From: CAIRYW01 sp964555825
GTDB lineage: Bacteria; Patescibacteriota; Minisyncoccia; Phycocordibacterales; CAIRYW01
Direction of reading: 5' to 3'
Assembly: GCA_964555825.1 (NCBI GenBank)
Contig: CAZKTY010000019.1
Location: 1-13,584, forward strand
Length of the DNA stretch: 13,584 nt
Positions 13,101-13,584 of this stretch are shown here, piece after piece (position 1 is the stretch's first letter; each line of letters opens with the position of its first letter). The notes below the pieces were generated by a model, which worked only from the letters and a program-made list of their open reading frames with translations, had not been told where the DNA came from and ran no database searches. Both the position numbers and the translations under genes were made by a program.

Positions 13101-13315
13101 TGAAATATTTGTTTTCCGTCTGATGTTATTCCGACTGTATATTTTACATTACCGCTTGTGCCTGTGTTGATTGTAACAGTTTTACCGTCAGCAGAAACTA
13201 TTTCAGCTGCTTTTGCGAAAGTAAAACTGAACAATAAAAAAATACCAATAAAAACAGAGAAAGTTACTTTATAGAAATATAAAATATTTTTTTTATCCAT
13301 TTTAAAAAAATCCAT
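10199..13315 (-). CDS. Giant VirB6/TrbL-like T4SS channel protein
   Basis: A 1038-residue polytopic protein of three parts. A signal sequence (cut near AKA-AE, residue 37) leads to a Thr/Ser-rich exported domain (38-260). Next comes a membrane core of about seven helices (near 284-307, 337-355, 366-386, 461-482, 485-505, 517-540, 578-600). It holds VirB6/TrbL-type runs such as WKTMRDLANIGFIFILLYLA and FSPLAFAGMVLHQTEHSVQQWW (495-516, quoted partly by position). C265 and C279 sit just before the first core helix and may pair. A long charged, Ala/Gln-rich helical cytoplasmic-type tail fills 605-1038. VirB6 forms part of the inner-membrane channel; ordinary members have about 300 residues. Start choice is between ATG 13315 and ATG 13300 (M6); both lie downstream of an extended -10. 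The next gene follows after 16 nt. Confidence 0.85.
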   Translation of the reverse strand: MDFFKMDKKNILYFYKVTFSVFIGIFLLFSFTFAKAAEIVSADGKTVTINTGTSGNVKYTVGITSDGKQIFQLAESNDSAPKFYVANDKYSNDLSVSEYTPPSQNTSITPSSLTYTPTQVDGTYYINSQPASLILANGINSTSNTSFVLWDNVDGQIYTYNKDGSVTITDPQSYATANNLTYSKDSSSESIKDNSQNSIVRNLTDGSITSTKVQSGTVTGPVPNQTGDKTQTITATTVTSTNSSGQTTSSDTLTTDLKDPDQGQCWAGSGIGHINPKNCFYQALYYMIFWPISWLVGMAGYLLNYVFDVTVIHMADGTNGINNIGAIDVAWKTMRDLANIGFIFILLYLAISTIIGAGEHDVKKTLSKLVIVAILLNFSLFFTKIIIDSSNILAVSFYNAISKNAVSAVTGNQAQGGIGGAFMGAFRLQTLYPTTLISDTRTVSAGSGAAFAQSGAPISTLIGGSITMLVATIILLAALVMFIKRYVILILVMIFSPLAFAGMVLHQTEHSVQQWWNYLLKESFFAPVYMILLWISFSVITDSGFKTAIGYQDSQTLSKAFQSTENGQAQQGTKASPGFAGVLLDFMIVCALLIASLVAAEKMGVAGASGAMNFAKSAQGGIQGGITSGIMFTAGAAFNNTIGKMARTRIEKTHSSDLVARSAGQKIDEHGNISKAGFVSKWSARGELALGKRLAKGYEKKLEFESAYQSARDDEFHDDPKYQAAALIAATEAGENSTEQQAQDKLFHGYSTKQKANIMLNMQKQLTEENEKKGNGEHFSGNAAYQRYFSKHGHGRNTPEEYNEIMKITSQGTAFHNDQFREIIGKLGQKDEDDAKTIKKMTAEIENWKSSGQGISAIAGLGEELSSRFKDPAVANAFKNAIRNKFGDENFYSKMASDPGINEKVKNLSADAAYEIGSLGDYYKALTGGFKKITDKNGKSKLSTDDPKKDEELKKRFRDSIAKIDSDLLTKALGEYSKTGNIDVLIDAYRDNQLSADQAAANYVHQSNGTRSQRPSSEVAKEQEDIQKLVSKYNTSWK

Positions 13316-13336
13316 TTTTAGAATTGCTGCATTTAT

Positions 13337-13345
13337 ATTATAGCA
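13337..13345 (-). promoter_or_regulatory. Extended -10 promoter of the VirB6 operon
   Basis: TGC precedes TATAAT on the - strand (13345-13337), an extended -10 element. The predicted +1 near 13330 gives a leader of about 15 bases to ATG 13315 or 30 to ATG 13300. The -35 position shows no good match. Confidence 0.55.
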
Positions 13346-13420
13346 AGAAAGTTAAAAAAAAGTGGAAAGTAAATGGTGGATAGTTGATCTGAAATAGTTA
13401 CCTTTATTAAAAGAAAAACA

Positions 13421-13457
13421 AAAAAAGATGAATAGATAATTTTGTTATCTATTCATC
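13421..13457 (-). terminator. Intrinsic terminator of the right-end gene
   Basis: A perfect 13-bp inverted repeat (13427-13439 with 13445-13457) with a five-base loop is followed on the - strand by six T (13426-13421). It lies 18 nt after the stop of the partial - strand gene and insulates it from the VirB6 promoter. The + strand side has only a short T-run, so it is called for the - strand. Confidence 0.8.
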
Positions 13458-13475
13458 CCAATTTTGATCTAGACT

Positions 13476-13584
13476 TTATTTAGAGGCAGAAGTATCGAAT
13501 GCTTTGTTCAAACCTATTTTTATGAGTTCGTTGACCAATGCAGACACTACTTGATCAAATGAAGTTGCTATATTTAGACGATTC
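13476..13584 (-). CDS. C-terminal end of an unidentified protein (partial)
   Basis: On the - strand a frame open from the window edge encodes 35 residues ending at TAA (13478-13476): NRLNIATSFDQVVSALVN then ELIKIGLNKAFDTSASK. The middle is a plausible amphipathic helix. A perfect hairpin terminator on the same strand 18 nt downstream supports it as a real gene end. I do not recognise the family. Its position upstream of the VirB6 operon in the same direction suggests it belongs to the same T4SS region, but that is inference. Confidence 0.6.
   Translation of the reverse strand, partial: NRLNIATSFDQVVSALVNELIKIGLNKAFDTSASK

Noticed and set aside
1..13584. Recoded TGA (as in Gracilibacteria or Absconditabacteria)
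   Set aside because: All genes read through completely with the standard code and end at TAA or TAG; no gene needs TGA read as an amino acid.

Overview
The window looks like a chromosomal segment of a low-GC member of the Candidate Phyla Radiation (Candidatus Patescibacteria, probably a Parcubacteria/Paceibacteria lineage). This is inferred from the gene set and from protein styles recalled from that group: a short YidC, PrgI, a split VirB4, a pilin-like VirB2, a TrbL/VirB6 giant, and Ig-like and beta-propeller surface proteins. The genetic code appears standard. No Shine-Dalgarno sequence sits at usable spacing before any start I examined. A 10-base run of N shows it is a draft or metagenome assembly.

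Left end (1-1521, + strand): the 3' end of a probable rnpA, then yidC, then a jag/khpB-like KH-R3H gene. This is the conserved rnpA-yidC-jag neighbourhood found near many bacterial origins. jag converges with the first surface-protein gene, and the two stop codons share one TTAA.

Middle (1518-8792, all - strand): a type IV secretion-like locus. In transcription order it reads: PrgI/VirB3-like membrane protein; VirB4/TraC N-terminal-like protein; VirB4 ATPase (interrupted by the assembly gap); a small polytopic membrane protein; a secreted Ig-like protein; a VirB2-like pilin fused to a lytic transglycosylase domain (VirB2+VirB1 in one chain); and a membrane-anchored beta-propeller protein. The first four genes are packed with overlaps or 1-7 nt gaps and form an operon. 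The last three each have their own -10 box directly before the start codon.

Right part (8938-13584): a small + strand locus encodes an acidic protein with a nine-base tandem repeat (Glu-His-Pro units). It is followed in another frame by a Gly/His-rich tail, with a strong bidirectional terminator after it. Converging on it from the - strand are a VirB6/TrbL-like polytopic protein of 1038 residues and a conserved-looking helical/disordered protein. At the far right lies the C-terminal end of another - strand gene, followed by its own hairpin terminator.

Together the genes describe a reduced, single-membrane style T4SS: energy from VirB4, channel from VirB6 and PrgI, pilin with wall hydrolase, and surface proteins. 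There is no relaxase, coupling protein (VirD4), VirB11 or outer-membrane core (VirB7/9/10) within the window. DNA uptake, pilus assembly or protein delivery are all possible; the sequence alone does not decide. The most notable signals are the pilin-transglycosylase fusion, the repeated -10-to-start spacing of 6-7 nt that predicts leaderless mRNAs, and the frame break in the His-rich repeat gene.
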